From Luoshenia tenuis (lineage in GTDB: Bacteria; Bacillota; Clostridia; Christensenellales; GCA-900066905), in the NCBI RefSeq assembly GCF_014384745.1, contig NZ_JACRSO010000005.1, positions 133,763 through 197,762 of the forward strand: DNA of 64,000 nt, read 5' to 3'. The notes below the pieces were generated by a model. It did not search any database. It saw nothing but the letters and a program-made list of their open reading frames with translations, and was not told the DNA's origin. Each line of letters opens with the position of its first letter. Position 1 is the stretch's first letter. Shown piece by piece: positions 7,292 through 15,570 of the stretch. The position numbers and the translations under genes are program-made.

Positions 7292-8944
7292 ATGAGCAAA
7301 ACAACCAAATCGTTTGTCGCGGGCGCGGCCATACTGGGCTTTGCCGGGCTGATCGTCAAGATCATCGGCGCTTTTTACCGCATTCCGCTGACCAATATGA
7401 TCGGCACCGAGGGCATGGGCATCTATCAGGTGGCCTACCCCATCTATTCTACGCTGCTGGTGATCTCCACCTCCGGCATTCCAACGGCTATCAGCAAGAT
7501 GGTGGCGGAAAAGACCGCCGTGGGGGATTACCGAAATGCGCACCGCATCTTTCAAGTCGCCTTCCGGGTGCTGCTGATCATCGGCCTGATCACCAGTCTG
7601 GTGATGCTGGCGGGCAACCGCCTCATCGCCCAGGGCCTGGGCGATGAGATGGCGGCAAGCTCCATCATGGCCATCGCGCCGGCGCTGTTCTTCGTCTCCC
7701 TGCTCTCGGCCTACCGGGGCTATTTCCAGGGCCTGCAGCGCATGGTGCCTACCGCGGCCAGCCAGGTGGTCGAGCAGATCGGCAAGCTGGCCATCGGATT
7801 ATACCTGGCCTACCAGATGTACCTGACCGGCGGCCCGGCCGCGGGCGCGGCGGGCGCGCTTTTGGGCGTCACTTTAAGCGAAGTGGCGGCGTTGGTGCTG
7901 CTGATCGGCATGTATAACCGCAATAAAGGGGAGATCAAGCAGGATATCCGCCAAAGCCCGCGCAGGCACATCCTCTCTTTCCGCGCGGTGTTGCGCAACC
8001 TGGCGGCCATGGCCATCCCCATCACCCTGGGCGGCATCATCATGCCGGTGGCGCAGATGATCGATACCGCCATGATCCACGGGCGGCTGGAGGCCATCGG
8101 CTACGCGCTGGAAGCCCGGCGCACGCTGCTGGGCATCCTGACCGGCCAGGTCAATACCCTGGTCAACATGCCCGCAGTGCTGACGGTGGCCCTGTCCATG
8201 AGCCTGGTGCCGGCCATCTCCGCCTCGGTGGCGGAGCGCTCGCCGGTGGCGGTGCGCACCAAGGCCGAAACCGGGCTTAAGCTGGCCATCCTCATCGGCC
8301 TGCCCTGCGCGGTGGGCATGTACCTGATGGCGGAACCCATCTTATCCATGCTCTACCGCACCGGCACGGCGGATGAAATGGCCATCGCGGTGGAACTGCT
8401 GGGGGTGATGAGCATTGCGGTGTTCTTCCTGAGCATCGTGCAGACCATGACCGGCGTGCTCCAGGGCCTGGGCAAGGTCGGGGTGCCGGTGTTCGCGCTG
8501 CTGATCGGCGCGCTGACCAAGGTGGTGGTCAACTACATTTTGCTGGGCATCCCCGAGATCAATATCAAAGGCGCGGCGATCTCTACCATCTGCTGCTACT
8601 CGGTAGCGGCGCTGGTGGATGTGGTGATGGCCGCCAAGCTCTCGCATATGCGGCTGCGCTTTGGGGATATGCTGGTGCGCCCGCTGCTCTCGGCCGGGGG
8701 CATGGGCGTGGCGGTCTACTTTGTCAACCTGTGGGCGCGCAAGCTCATCCACAGCAATACCATCGTCACGATCCTGGCCATCGGCGTGGCGGCGCTGGTG
8801 TACGTATTCATGCTGCTGATCACCAAGGCCATCCGCCCGGCGGATATGGCCTATATCCCCGGCGGGGCCAAGATCACGCGGCTGCTGTGCCGGATGCATA
8901 TTTGGAAAACGCCCCGCAAAGTCAAGGGAGGGAACGGACGATGA
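7292..8944 (+). CDS. MOP-superfamily flippase, YabM/SpoVB-like
   Basis: Polytopic membrane protein (550 aa, about 14 helices) of the MVF/PST flippase family, which moves lipid-linked sugars across the membrane. The N-terminus AAILGFAGLIVKIIGAFYRIPLTNMIG is characteristic of the SpoVB/YabM/YtgP group. Basic residues flank the helices and the C-terminus ends in a Lys/Arg-rich cytosolic tail. ATG 7292 follows AGAAAGG. The last bases overlap the mazG start (ATGA), so the two are translationally coupled. Position between spoVT and mazG corresponds to yabM in Bacillus. A peptidoglycan or spore-cortex lipid substrate is plausible but cannot be read from the sequence. Confidence 0.9.
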   Translation: MSKTTKSFVAGAAILGFAGLIVKIIGAFYRIPLTNMIGTEGMGIYQVAYPIYSTLLVISTSGIPTAISKMVAEKTAVGDYRNAHRIFQVAFRVLLIIGLITSLVMLAGNRLIAQGLGDEMAASSIMAIAPALFFVSLLSAYRGYFQGLQRMVPTAASQVVEQIGKLAIGLYLAYQMYLTGGPAAGAAGALLGVTLSEVAALVLLIGMYNRNKGEIKQDIRQSPRRHILSFRAVLRNLAAMAIPITLGGIIMPVAQMIDTAMIHGRLEAIGYALEARRTLLGILTGQVNTLVNMPAVLTVALSMSLVPAISASVAERSPVAVRTKAETGLKLAILIGLPCAVGMYLMAEPILSMLYRTGTADEMAIAVELLGVMSIAVFFLSIVQTMTGVLQGLGKVGVPVFALLIGALTKVVVNYILLGIPEINIKGAAISTICCYSVAALVDVVMAAKLSHMRLRFGDMLVRPLLSAGGMGVAVYFVNLWARKLIHSNTIVTILAIGVAALVYVFMLLITKAIRPADMAYIPGGAKITRLLCRMHIWKTPRKVKGGNGR

Positions 8945-10407
8945 AGCAGTTAACGCTGGTAGGCCTGGGGCCGGAGCAGGCCAAATGGCTGACGCTGGAG
9001 GCCGTGCAGGCGCTAAGCGGCGCGGACGCGGTGCTGCTGCGCACGCAAAAGCATGGCGCCGCAGACTATCTAAAGGAAAACGGGCTGGCCTTTACGGCGC
9101 TGGACGCGCTATATGAGGAAGCGGCGGATTTTGACGCGCTCAACGCCGCGCTGATCGCGCGCATCCTCTCCACACCGGGGGAAAATGTGGCCTTCGGCGT
9201 GCCGGGGGACGGCATTCACGGCGAGGCCGTGGTGCAGCCGCTGCTGCGCGAGGCCAGGGCGCGGGGCATCGCCTGCCGCTTTGTGGCCGGGGTATCGGCC
9301 GCCGCGCCCGCCGCAGGGGCTGCGGCGCTGGAGGGCCTGTTGCCCGAGGGGGAAGGGTATACCCTGCTCAGCGCGCAGGACCTGCCCGATACCCGGCCAA
9401 ACCCCGAACTGCCGCTGATCGTCGCCCAGCTGGACAACCCTTTGCTGGCGGGGGCGTGTAAGCTGGCGCTGGCCGAAAGCTATGGGGACGATATGCCCGC
9501 CTGCCTGTATGATGCCGGCGAGGATAAGGCCCAGACGCTGCCCCTTTACGAGCTGGATCGCCAGAGCGTTACCCACCTGAGCACCCTGGTGCTGCCCGCC
9601 CAGGCGCGCAGGGAGCGGGTGCGCTATACTTTTGATGATCTGCTCTCCATCATGCGCACGCTGCGCGGGCCCCAGGGCTGCCCCTGGGATAAGGAGCAGA
9701 CCCACGAGAGCTTAAAGCCGTATGTGATCGAGGAGGCCTACGAGGTGGCGGATGCCATCGCCCTGCAGGATATGGACAAGCTCTCCGACGAGCTGGGGGA
9801 TCTGCTGTTGCAGGTGGTGTTCCACGCCCAGGTGGCTGCTGAACGCGGGGATTTTGACGACCGGGACATCTGCACCCACATCTGCGAGAAGATGATCCGC
9901 CGCCATCCCCACATCTTTGCAGATGGTAAGGCGGGCGATGCCGAGGCGGTGCTGGATACCTGGGAGGAGATCAAGAAAAAGGAAAAGCAGCTGCGCACCC
10001 AGACCGAGGTGATGCAGGACGTGCCCCGCACCTTCCCGGCGCTGATGCGGGCGGCAAAAGTGCAGCAAAAGGCCAAAAAAGTGGGGTTTGACTGGGAATA
10101 TATTGAAGACGCCCTGGGGAAGATAGAAGAAGAATCGCGGGAATTCATGGCGGAGTACAAGGCGCAGCCCCGCAGTGAGGATAAGCTGACCCTGGAGATG
10201 GGCGACCTGCTCTTTGCCGTGGTCAACGTGGCCAGGATGGCCGGCGTACAGCCGGAAATGGCGCTTAACGCCTCTACGGAGAAGTTCATCCGCCGTTTTA
10301 ACTATGTGGAAAGCCGCGCCGCCCAGCTGGGCCGCAGCCTGCAGGAGATGACGCTGCCCGAGATGGACGCCCTGTGGGAGGAGGCCAAGGCTAAAGGCAT
10401 CGGCTAA
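8941..10407 (+). CDS. mazG: YabN-type protein: tetrapyrrole-methylase-like domain fused to MazG
   Basis: Two-part protein of 488 aa. Residues 1-225 have the SAM-dependent tetrapyrrole methylase fold (LTLVGLGP at the N-terminus, GVPGD near 87). Residues 230-488 are MazG nucleoside triphosphate pyrophosphohydrolase with duplicated helical units: RGPQGCPWDKEQTHESL, then EEAYEV...DELGD (metal ligands), and a second EEESREF...LEMGD. MazG removes abnormal or excess NTPs. The methylase half has no known substrate in this family. The ATGA overlap with the flippase gene indicates one operon. Full length and intact motifs; the order matches yabM-yabN. Confidence 0.94.
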   Translation: MKQLTLVGLGPEQAKWLTLEAVQALSGADAVLLRTQKHGAADYLKENGLAFTALDALYEEAADFDALNAALIARILSTPGENVAFGVPGDGIHGEAVVQPLLREARARGIACRFVAGVSAAAPAAGAAALEGLLPEGEGYTLLSAQDLPDTRPNPELPLIVAQLDNPLLAGACKLALAESYGDDMPACLYDAGEDKAQTLPLYELDRQSVTHLSTLVLPAQARRERVRYTFDDLLSIMRTLRGPQGCPWDKEQTHESLKPYVIEEAYEVADAIALQDMDKLSDELGDLLLQVVFHAQVAAERGDFDDRDICTHICEKMIRRHPHIFADGKAGDAEAVLDTWEEIKKKEKQLRTQTEVMQDVPRTFPALMRAAKVQQKAKKVGFDWEYIEDALGKIEEESREFMAEYKAQPRSEDKLTLEMGDLLFAVVNVARMAGVQPEMALNASTEKFIRRFNYVESRAAQLGRSLQEMTLPEMDALWEEAKAKGIG

Positions 10408-10531
10408 AGGGCTTGGATACAGAATATTTACGGTTTTTTTCGGCCGTAAGAGAAGGAGATTCCAATTATATAGCGAATTAAGATTAATTCAGGTTCGTTT
10501 ATCTTTTAAGTAAAATAGGAGGTTTCAACTT

Positions 10532-10807
10532 ATGAACAAAGCAGAATTGGTTATGGCGGTTGCCGAAAAGTGCGATTGCACGAAGAAAGATGCAGAAGCG
10601 GCCGTAAATGCCTTTGTGTCGGTTGTGTCGGAAGCGTTGGCAAAGGGCGACAAGGTCCAGATCGTGGGCTTTGGCAACTTTGAGGTGCGTGAGCGCGCCG
10701 AGCGCATGGGCCGCAATCCTTTGACGAAGGAAGAGATCACCATCCCGGCGTCCAAGAGCCCGGTTTTCAAACCCGGCAAGCTGCTCAAGGATTCCGTGAA
10801 CCACTAA
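10532..10807 (+). CDS. hup: DNA-binding protein HU
   Basis: Histone-like dimeric DNA-bending protein, 91 aa, standard length. It has the helical N-terminus MNKAELVMAVAEKCDCTKKDAE, the GFGNFEVRERAERMGRNP beta arm with the conserved Arg-Asn-Pro intercalating tip, and a C-terminal helix with FKPGK. AGGAGG at 10517-10522 is well placed for ATG 10532. A 124-bp gap upstream is AT-rich compared with its surroundings, as expected for a strongly expressed gene, but I could not assign a convincing -35/-10 pair. Placed between mazG and rqcP as in Bacillus and Clostridium. Confidence 0.97.
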   Translation: MNKAELVMAVAEKCDCTKKDAEAAVNAFVSVVSEALAKGDKVQIVGFGNFEVRERAERMGRNPLTKEEITIPASKSPVFKPGKLLKDSVNH

Positions 10808-10823
10808 ACCATAAAATGGGTTG

Positions 10824-10855
10824 GCCGGGCTGCGCGCATGCGGGCCCGGCTTTCT
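10824..10855 (+). terminator. Terminator after hup
   Basis: GCCGGGC (10824-10830) pairs with GCCCGGC (10844-10850) around a 13-base loop that can pair further; TTTCTT follows. The rqcP gene starts 20 bases later, so it may depend on read-through. Confidence 0.7.
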
Positions 10856-10874
10856 TATGCTATAGGGGGATAAG

Positions 10875-11117
10875 ATGAGGTTAGATAAGTATTTGAAGGT
10901 TTCGCGCATCATCAAACGCCGCACCGTGGCCAACGAGGCCTGCGATGCGGGCCGCGTATCGCTCAACGGCCGGCAGGCCAAGGCGGGCAGCGAGGTCAAG
11001 CCGGGGGATGAGATCGCCATCCAGTTTGGCGAAAAGCTGCTGCGCTATGAGGTGCTGCGGGTATCCGAGCACGTGCCCAAGGGCGAGGCGGCGGAGATGT
11101 ACCGCCCGCTGAACTAG
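10875..11117 (+). CDS. rqcP: RqcP (YabO), S4-domain ribosome quality control factor
   Basis: Small S4 RNA-binding protein (80 aa) of the Hsp15/YabO family. In Bacillus it binds stalled 50S subunits and works with RqcH to add alanine tails to nascent chains. MRLDKYLKVSRIIKRRTVAN at the start is the S4 alpha-L motif, followed by GRVSLNGRQAKAGSEVKPGD. GGGGGATAAG precedes the ATG. In Bacillus this gene is followed by yabP, yabQ and divIC; here it is followed directly by ispDF with a 15-bp gap. Confidence 0.93.
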   Translation: MRLDKYLKVSRIIKRRTVANEACDAGRVSLNGRQAKAGSEVKPGDEIAIQFGEKLLRYEVLRVSEHVPKGEAAEMYRPLN

Positions 11118-11132
11118 GGGGCGCATTTGGGT

Positions 11133-12314
11133 ATGGAGGTAGGAGCGGTCATCGTCGCGGCCGGGCGGGGCAACCGCATGGGCGCGGATGTGAATAAGGT
11201 GTTTTTGCCGCTATGCGGTAAAAGCGTTTTGGCCTGGTCGGTTCAGGCTTTTATGGACTTTGGGGTGCGCCGCATCGCCGTGGTGCTGGCCCCCGGCGAG
11301 GAGGGGGCGGCGCGTGAAGCGCTGAAGCCCTTGAAAGGGGAGGCCCAGGTGACGTTTGCCAATGGGGGCGCCCAGCGCACCCAATCGGTCTGCGCGGGGC
11401 TGTGCGCCCTGGGGGAGGGGATCGATTACGTACTGATCCACGACGGGGCGCGGCCGCTGGTCACGGGCGAGGTGATCGGCGCGGCGCTGGCCTCGGCCCG
11501 GGAGAAGGGCAGCGGCATTGCGGCCCTGCCGGTGAAGGATACCATCAAGCTGACCGACGGAGAGGGGAAGATCCTCTCCACGCCTGAGCGGGCCAACCTG
11601 TACGCGGTGCAGACCCCGCAGGCCTTCTGCTTTGAGGCGATCATGCAGGCCCATGCCGCCGCGGCGCAGGCGGGCGCCAACGCCACGGACGACGCGGCCC
11701 TGCTCGAGGAGATGGGACAAATGGTTTACTTATCCAAAGGGGACGAGGAGAATATCAAGCTGACCACGCCCCAGGACATGGCGCTGGCCCGCCAGATCCT
11801 GCGGCGCAGGCAGGGTGCGCGGCCCGGCCCGCGGATCGGCACCGGCTTTGACGTGCACGCGCTGGTGCAGGGGCGGGCGCTGATCCTGGGCGGGGTCAAT
11901 ATCCCCTACGAAAAGGGGCTTTTGGGCCATAGCGATGCGGACGTGCTGACCCACGCGGTGATGGATGCGCTGCTGGGCGCCGCTGCGCTGGGGGATATCG
12001 GCAAGCTGTTTCCGGATAACGACCCGGCCTATGCGGGGGCGGACAGCATCGCGCTGCTGGAGCAGGTGGCCGCGCGCGTGCGGCAGGCCGGGTATGCCAT
12101 CGGAAATGTGGATGCCACCATCGTGGCCCAGGCCCCCAAGTGCGCCCCGCATATTGGGCGCATGCGGGAGAATCTGGCCCGGGCCATGGGCATCGGCTTA
12201 GGGCAGGTGGGGCTCAAGGCCACCACCACCGAGCATATGGGCTTTGAGGGCCGGGGCGAGGGCATCAGCGCCCAGGCGGCCGCAATCCTCTATCCATCGG
12301 ATGCGGATATTTAA
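11133..12314 (+). CDS. ispDF: Bifunctional IspD-IspF fusion enzyme of the MEP pathway
   Basis: Two enzymes of isoprenoid synthesis in one chain (393 aa). Residues 1-225 are IspD (4-diphosphocytidyl-2C-methyl-D-erythritol synthase) with AVIVAAGRGNRMG near the N-terminus and DGARPLV near 105. After a short Arg-rich linker, residues 232-393 are IspF (2C-methyl-D-erythritol 2,4-cyclodiphosphate synthase) with RIGTGFDVHAL (Asp and His zinc ligands), GHSDADVLTHAVMDALLGA and KATTTEHMGFEGRGEG. The intermediate enzyme IspE is not encoded nearby. A TTG at 11127 is an alternative start; ATG 11133 gives the usual IspD N-terminus. Both active sites look intact. Confidence 0.95.
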   Translation: MEVGAVIVAAGRGNRMGADVNKVFLPLCGKSVLAWSVQAFMDFGVRRIAVVLAPGEEGAAREALKPLKGEAQVTFANGGAQRTQSVCAGLCALGEGIDYVLIHDGARPLVTGEVIGAALASAREKGSGIAALPVKDTIKLTDGEGKILSTPERANLYAVQTPQAFCFEAIMQAHAAAAQAGANATDDAALLEEMGQMVYLSKGDEENIKLTTPQDMALARQILRRRQGARPGPRIGTGFDVHALVQGRALILGGVNIPYEKGLLGHSDADVLTHAVMDALLGAAALGDIGKLFPDNDPAYAGADSIALLEQVAARVRQAGYAIGNVDATIVAQAPKCAPHIGRMRENLARAMGIGLGQVGLKATTTEHMGFEGRGEGISAQAAAILYPSDADI

Positions 12315-12362
12315 GCGCCGCCCGCGCATAGGCTATTATAACCAATACGTGCGCCGCGGTAT

Positions 12363-12390
12363 TTGCGGCGACGCCGTTTATTGGTATAAT
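12363..12390 (+). promoter_or_regulatory. Sigma-A-like promoter before the anchored protein gene
   Basis: TTGCGG (12363-12368), 16 bases, TATAAT (12385-12390). The predicted start is about 25 bases before the ATG at 12422. Confidence 0.55.
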
Positions 12391-12421
12391 GAGGGCATCA
12401 ATAAAGAGCTGAGAGGTCAAT

Positions 12422-13777
12422 ATGCAGCGCAAGCGTTATCACCACAACCGCAAACGCAACCCCATGGCCGTAGCGCCAAGGCCCCGCGCGGGGAGCAGAC
12501 CGGCCCCTGCCCGCGGCAAGGCTATTGCCGCAGGGGCCGGCGCGTTGGCCCTGGCAGCGGCGCTGGGGCTATTTCTGTGGCGCCCCTGGGTAGATGAGCC
12601 GGCGCCTGTCAGTGTAAGCGCACCTGGCGGGGAGATTACGTTAGCGCCTGCAACGCCCGGCCCAGGCGAATCCCGGGCGCAGGCGGGGGACGCTACCGCG
12701 GGCGTGTGGGCGCCGGAGCTGGATTTTCAGTACCTGAACCAGCCCTGCCTTTATGGGGATGAGCTGCTCTTTTCCGCCGGGGATGGGGCGATCGATAAAC
12801 CGGTGCTCAGCGGGCTGTACCTGTACTCGCTGCGGGATGAGACCTGCCAGCAGGTGGCTAAGACCGAGATCGAAAACGGGGAGATCTACGAAACCCAGAT
12901 AAACGACCGGTATATCTGCTATGTGGATAGCGATATGGCCCAGAATAACGTGATCTATTGTATCGACCGGGCGAGCGGGGCGCGCACCCGGATCAAGGAG
13001 TGCCCCAACGGCAAGCCCAAGCTGCGCCTGGCGGGGGACAGCCTGATCTGGATGGAGCAGACCGACGAGAATGTGGATAAGCTCTACCTGATCGACCTGA
13101 AATCGCAGGAGAATATCGCCCTTGCCACCTTTGAGGATGCGGCCACCTATGGGGTGAGCGCGCCCTGCATTACGGATAGCGCCATCCTTTGGGCCGCGCC
13201 GGATCCGGACCAGAGCGCGCAGCAACGGGAGGCGGGCGAAAAGAGCGTGATCCAGGTGTTCCAGTATCTCTCCGAATCCCAGGTGGACGAGGAGGGCAAC
13301 CTGATCTTTGACACCTATGCGCCCGGCACCTATGTGCACGAGCCGGTGGCCTGTGGGGACGCCATCGCGTGGATCGACGCCAATAAGGCGCCGGAATCCA
13401 AGCTGTACTTGAGCGTGGGCCAGGGCAAGGCCCATCTGGTAGATGAGAATGTGACCGCCTACGCCATAGGCGAGGGATACCTGTGCTACAGCCGGGATGA
13501 GGCGATATGGGCCTACCGCTGGGCGGATGGGCAGTACTTCCGACTCTCGCCCGAGGGGCAAAAGGCCATGCTGCCCGCCATGGCGGGCAAGACCGTGCTC
13601 TGGTTCGACGTGACGAATTTGCAGGAGCAAAAGGACAAGTATTGCCTCCAGCGCCTGGATTGCGAGGGCGGCATGGCGGCCTACCGGGCAGAGCTGGCCG
13701 CGCAGCCCGCGCCGGAGCCCGAGGCTACGCCGGAGACGGAACCTGCGCCAGAGCCCACGCCGCAGGAAGATTCGTAA
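12422..13777 (+). CDS. Membrane-anchored, propeller-like extracytoplasmic protein of unknown function
   Basis: 451 aa. A basic N-terminus (MQRKRYHHNRKRNP) precedes one membrane helix (about residues 34-53), then a Pro-rich stalk, an extracytoplasmic domain (about 95-425) and an acidic Pro/Glu/Thr tail. The domain shows repeated segments of the form YICYVD..., SLIWMEQTDENVDKLYLIDL, AIAWIDANKAPESKLYLS and GYLCYSRDEAIWAYRW, i.e. four-stranded blade-like repeats with aromatic residues as in DUF5050 or TolB-like propellers. No catalytic motif is seen. It has its own promoter and is 17 bp upstream of radA, so radA may be cotranscribed. Function unknown; a sensor or cell-wall role is conjecture. Confidence 0.75.
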   Translation: MQRKRYHHNRKRNPMAVAPRPRAGSRPAPARGKAIAAGAGALALAAALGLFLWRPWVDEPAPVSVSAPGGEITLAPATPGPGESRAQAGDATAGVWAPELDFQYLNQPCLYGDELLFSAGDGAIDKPVLSGLYLYSLRDETCQQVAKTEIENGEIYETQINDRYICYVDSDMAQNNVIYCIDRASGARTRIKECPNGKPKLRLAGDSLIWMEQTDENVDKLYLIDLKSQENIALATFEDAATYGVSAPCITDSAILWAAPDPDQSAQQREAGEKSVIQVFQYLSESQVDEEGNLIFDTYAPGTYVHEPVACGDAIAWIDANKAPESKLYLSVGQGKAHLVDENVTAYAIGEGYLCYSRDEAIWAYRWADGQYFRLSPEGQKAMLPAMAGKTVLWFDVTNLQEQKDKYCLQRLDCEGGMAAYRAELAAQPAPEPEATPETEPAPEPTPQEDS

Positions 13778-13794
13778 AGGGGAAGGATAGAGCG

Positions 13795-15162
13795 ATGGCC
13801 AAGGAAAAGACGGTTTTTTTCTGCTCCAACTGCGGGCAGGAGTCCATCCGGTGGGTGGGGCGCTGCCCTGGCTGCGGGGAATATAATACCATGACCGAGC
13901 AGAAGGTGGCCGCGGCCGCCAAGCCCGGGGCCCGGGGGGCGCGCAGCACCGCGCACAAGATGCGGCCGGTGCGGATCGACGAGATCCCCGCGCAGGACCA
14001 TGCGCGCCGCTCCACCGGCTTTACGGAGCTGGACCGGGTGCTGGGGGGCGGGCTGGTGCCGGGCAGCCTGGTGCTGCTGGGGGGCGACCCGGGCATCGGC
14101 AAATCCACCATCCTTTTGCAGGTATCCGGCGCGCTGGCGGCGGGGGGTACCCGGGTGCTGTACGTGTCCGGGGAGGAATCCGCCCGGCAGATCAAGATGC
14201 GGGCGGCCCGGCTTTCTGTGGACGCGCCGGAGCTTTACGTCCTGGCTGAAACGCAGATGGAGGCGGTGCTCTCCGAGGCCGAGGAGATGAAGCCCGACCT
14301 TTTGATCATCGACTCGGTGCAGACCCTGTACTGCGAGGCGCTGACCAGCGCGCCGGGCAGCGTATCCCAGGTGCACGAGGTGACCGGGCACCTGATGCGC
14401 CTGGCCAAGACCATGGGCTGCGCCATCGTGCTGGTGGGGCATGTGACCAAGGAGGGGGCCATCGCCGGGCCGCGGGTGCTCGAGCACATGGTGGACGCGG
14501 TGCTGTATTTTGAGGGGGATCGCCACCATCAGTTCCGCATCCTGCGGGCGGTCAAAAACCGCTTTGGCTCCACCAACGAGATCGGCCTTTTTGAGATGAA
14601 GAATCAGGGCATCGTACAGGTGGACAACCCCTCGGAGATGTTTCTTTCCTCCCGGCCGGAGCCGGTGCCGGGCAGCGGCGTGGTCTGCGCCATGGAGGGC
14701 ACCCGGCCGGTACTGGTGGAGCTGCAGGCATTGGTCACCACCACCTCGTTTGGCATGCCGCGCAGGCAGGCCTCGGGGGTGGATTATAACCGGTTGATCT
14801 TGATGGCGGCGGTGCTGGAAAAAAAGATGCACCTGGCGCTTGGCAACCAGGATATCTATATCAACGTGGCCGGCGGCCTGCGCCTGGACGAGCCGGCGGT
14901 GGACCTGGGGATCGCCATGATGATCGTCTCCTCTTTCCGGGGCAAGGCCCTGCCTATGGACATGGTGTGCATCGGCGAGATCGGCCTGACCGGGGAGGTG
15001 CGCGGCGTGCCCCAGATGGAGCGGCGGCTGGCCGAGTGCGTAAAGCTGGGTTTTCACCGCTGCGTGGTGCCCAAAGACGGGCTGCGGGGCGTGGCCTTGC
15101 CGGATGGGATCGAACTTGTAGCTATCGAGCACGTGGGCGACGCGATGGAATTGATGATGTAA
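13795..15162 (+). CDS. radA: DNA repair protein RadA (Sms)
   Basis: RecA-related DnaB-type helicase that promotes branch migration in recombination. The order is complete: zinc finger Cys10-Cys13...Cys24-Cys27, RecA-like ATPase with Walker A GDPGIGKST near residue 100, Walker B LLIIDSVQTL, the RadA-specific KNRFGS motif, and a C-terminal Lon-protease-like domain without protease Ser/Lys activity. 455 aa is the family norm. ATG 13795 follows AAAGGGGAAGG; an open frame upstream of it overlaps the previous gene and is not used. No terminator separates it from the upstream gene. Confidence 0.97.
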   Translation: MAKEKTVFFCSNCGQESIRWVGRCPGCGEYNTMTEQKVAAAAKPGARGARSTAHKMRPVRIDEIPAQDHARRSTGFTELDRVLGGGLVPGSLVLLGGDPGIGKSTILLQVSGALAAGGTRVLYVSGEESARQIKMRAARLSVDAPELYVLAETQMEAVLSEAEEMKPDLLIIDSVQTLYCEALTSAPGSVSQVHEVTGHLMRLAKTMGCAIVLVGHVTKEGAIAGPRVLEHMVDAVLYFEGDRHHQFRILRAVKNRFGSTNEIGLFEMKNQGIVQVDNPSEMFLSSRPEPVPGSGVVCAMEGTRPVLVELQALVTTTSFGMPRRQASGVDYNRLILMAAVLEKKMHLALGNQDIYINVAGGLRLDEPAVDLGIAMMIVSSFRGKALPMDMVCIGEIGLTGEVRGVPQMERRLAECVKLGFHRCVVPKDGLRGVALPDGIELVAIEHVGDAMELMM

Positions 15163-15373
15163 AGGAATTGGGGCGTTTGTGCAAACCGGTTACGCCCTGG
15201 CGGGGCTGCGGCAGGCCCGATAGAAACGCCCCTTGGATCCGCTGATAGCTGGCCATGCGCGCCGCCTTGAGCTGTTTGAAGCGTTTTGCGCGGGCGGATG
15301 AGCTTGCACGGGGTTTTTGCCCCGGCCCCCAACCTGCGAAGGCGGGAAGGCTAGCCCGATGGCGCGCGTGAGG

Positions 15374-15399
15374 AGCGGTCGGCAGCACCGCTTCCTTTT
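15374..15399 (+). terminator. Weak terminator candidate between radA and crcB
   Basis: A 6-bp stem, AGCGGT / ACCGCT, with a 7-base loop, followed by TCCTTTT. It would end either radA or a small RNA from the preceding region. Confidence 0.45.
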
Positions 15400-15434
15400 G
15401 CGTCTGGCGGCTGGATTCCCGTGCGCGGCTGTGG

Positions 15435-15440
15435 TAGAAT
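15435..15440 (+). promoter_or_regulatory. Extended -10 element of the crcB transcript
   Basis: TAGAAT preceded by TGG (TGN extension); no clear -35. It would start the transcript at about 15447, exactly at the front of the riboswitch. Confidence 0.5.
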
Positions 15441-15448
15441 AAAGCTTA

Positions 15449-15513
15449 ATGGGGAATGAAGTGCTCCCCGGACCATAAGGCCCGAACCGCTGGTAAAGCT
15501 GATGACTTCTGCA
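15449..15513 (+). ncRNA. Fluoride riboswitch (crcB motif)
   Basis: The leader begins with GGGGAATGAAGTGCTCCCC, the first stem-loop of the crcB motif. Next comes a second hairpin around GGACC/GGCCC, then the conserved 3' segment GCTGATGACTTCTGC at 15499-15513, which corresponds to the family's CUGAUGACUCCUAC. It directly precedes crcB, the usual fluoride exporter target. Binding of fluoride should stabilise the pseudoknot and prevent the overlapping terminator from forming. Confidence 0.85.
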
Positions 15514-15545
15514 GGGATGCAGGAGAAGTCGGCTTATTTTTATGC
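15502..15545 (+). terminator. Expression-platform terminator of the fluoride riboswitch
   Basis: GACTTCT (within the conserved 3' strand of the aptamer) pairs with AGAAGTC 16 bases later, followed by GGCTTATTTTTAT. Because the 5' arm is shared with the aptamer, the two structures are mutually exclusive: an ON switch by antitermination. Confidence 0.7.
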
Positions 15546-15570
15546 CCTAAGGGCAGGGAGGTCATTTGAG

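Larger units (their letters stand above)
15163..15447 (+). other. GC-rich intergenic region with several predicted hairpins
   Basis: No gene is recognised. A perfect 9-bp pairing, GGGGCGTTT (15170-15178) with AAACGCCCC (15224-15232), encloses 45 bases that can fold further (GGGC/GCCC). A CGGGG-TTTTTG-CCCCG hairpin follows near 15309-15325, and AGCGGT/ACCGCT (15374-15392) followed by TCCTTTT could be a terminator. It may be the radA 3' region or a small structured RNA. I could not match it to a known family. Confidence 0.35.

Noticed and set aside
13681..15132. Long open frame antisense to radA
   Set aside because: Same codon-composition artefact; the sense strand encodes a complete RadA.
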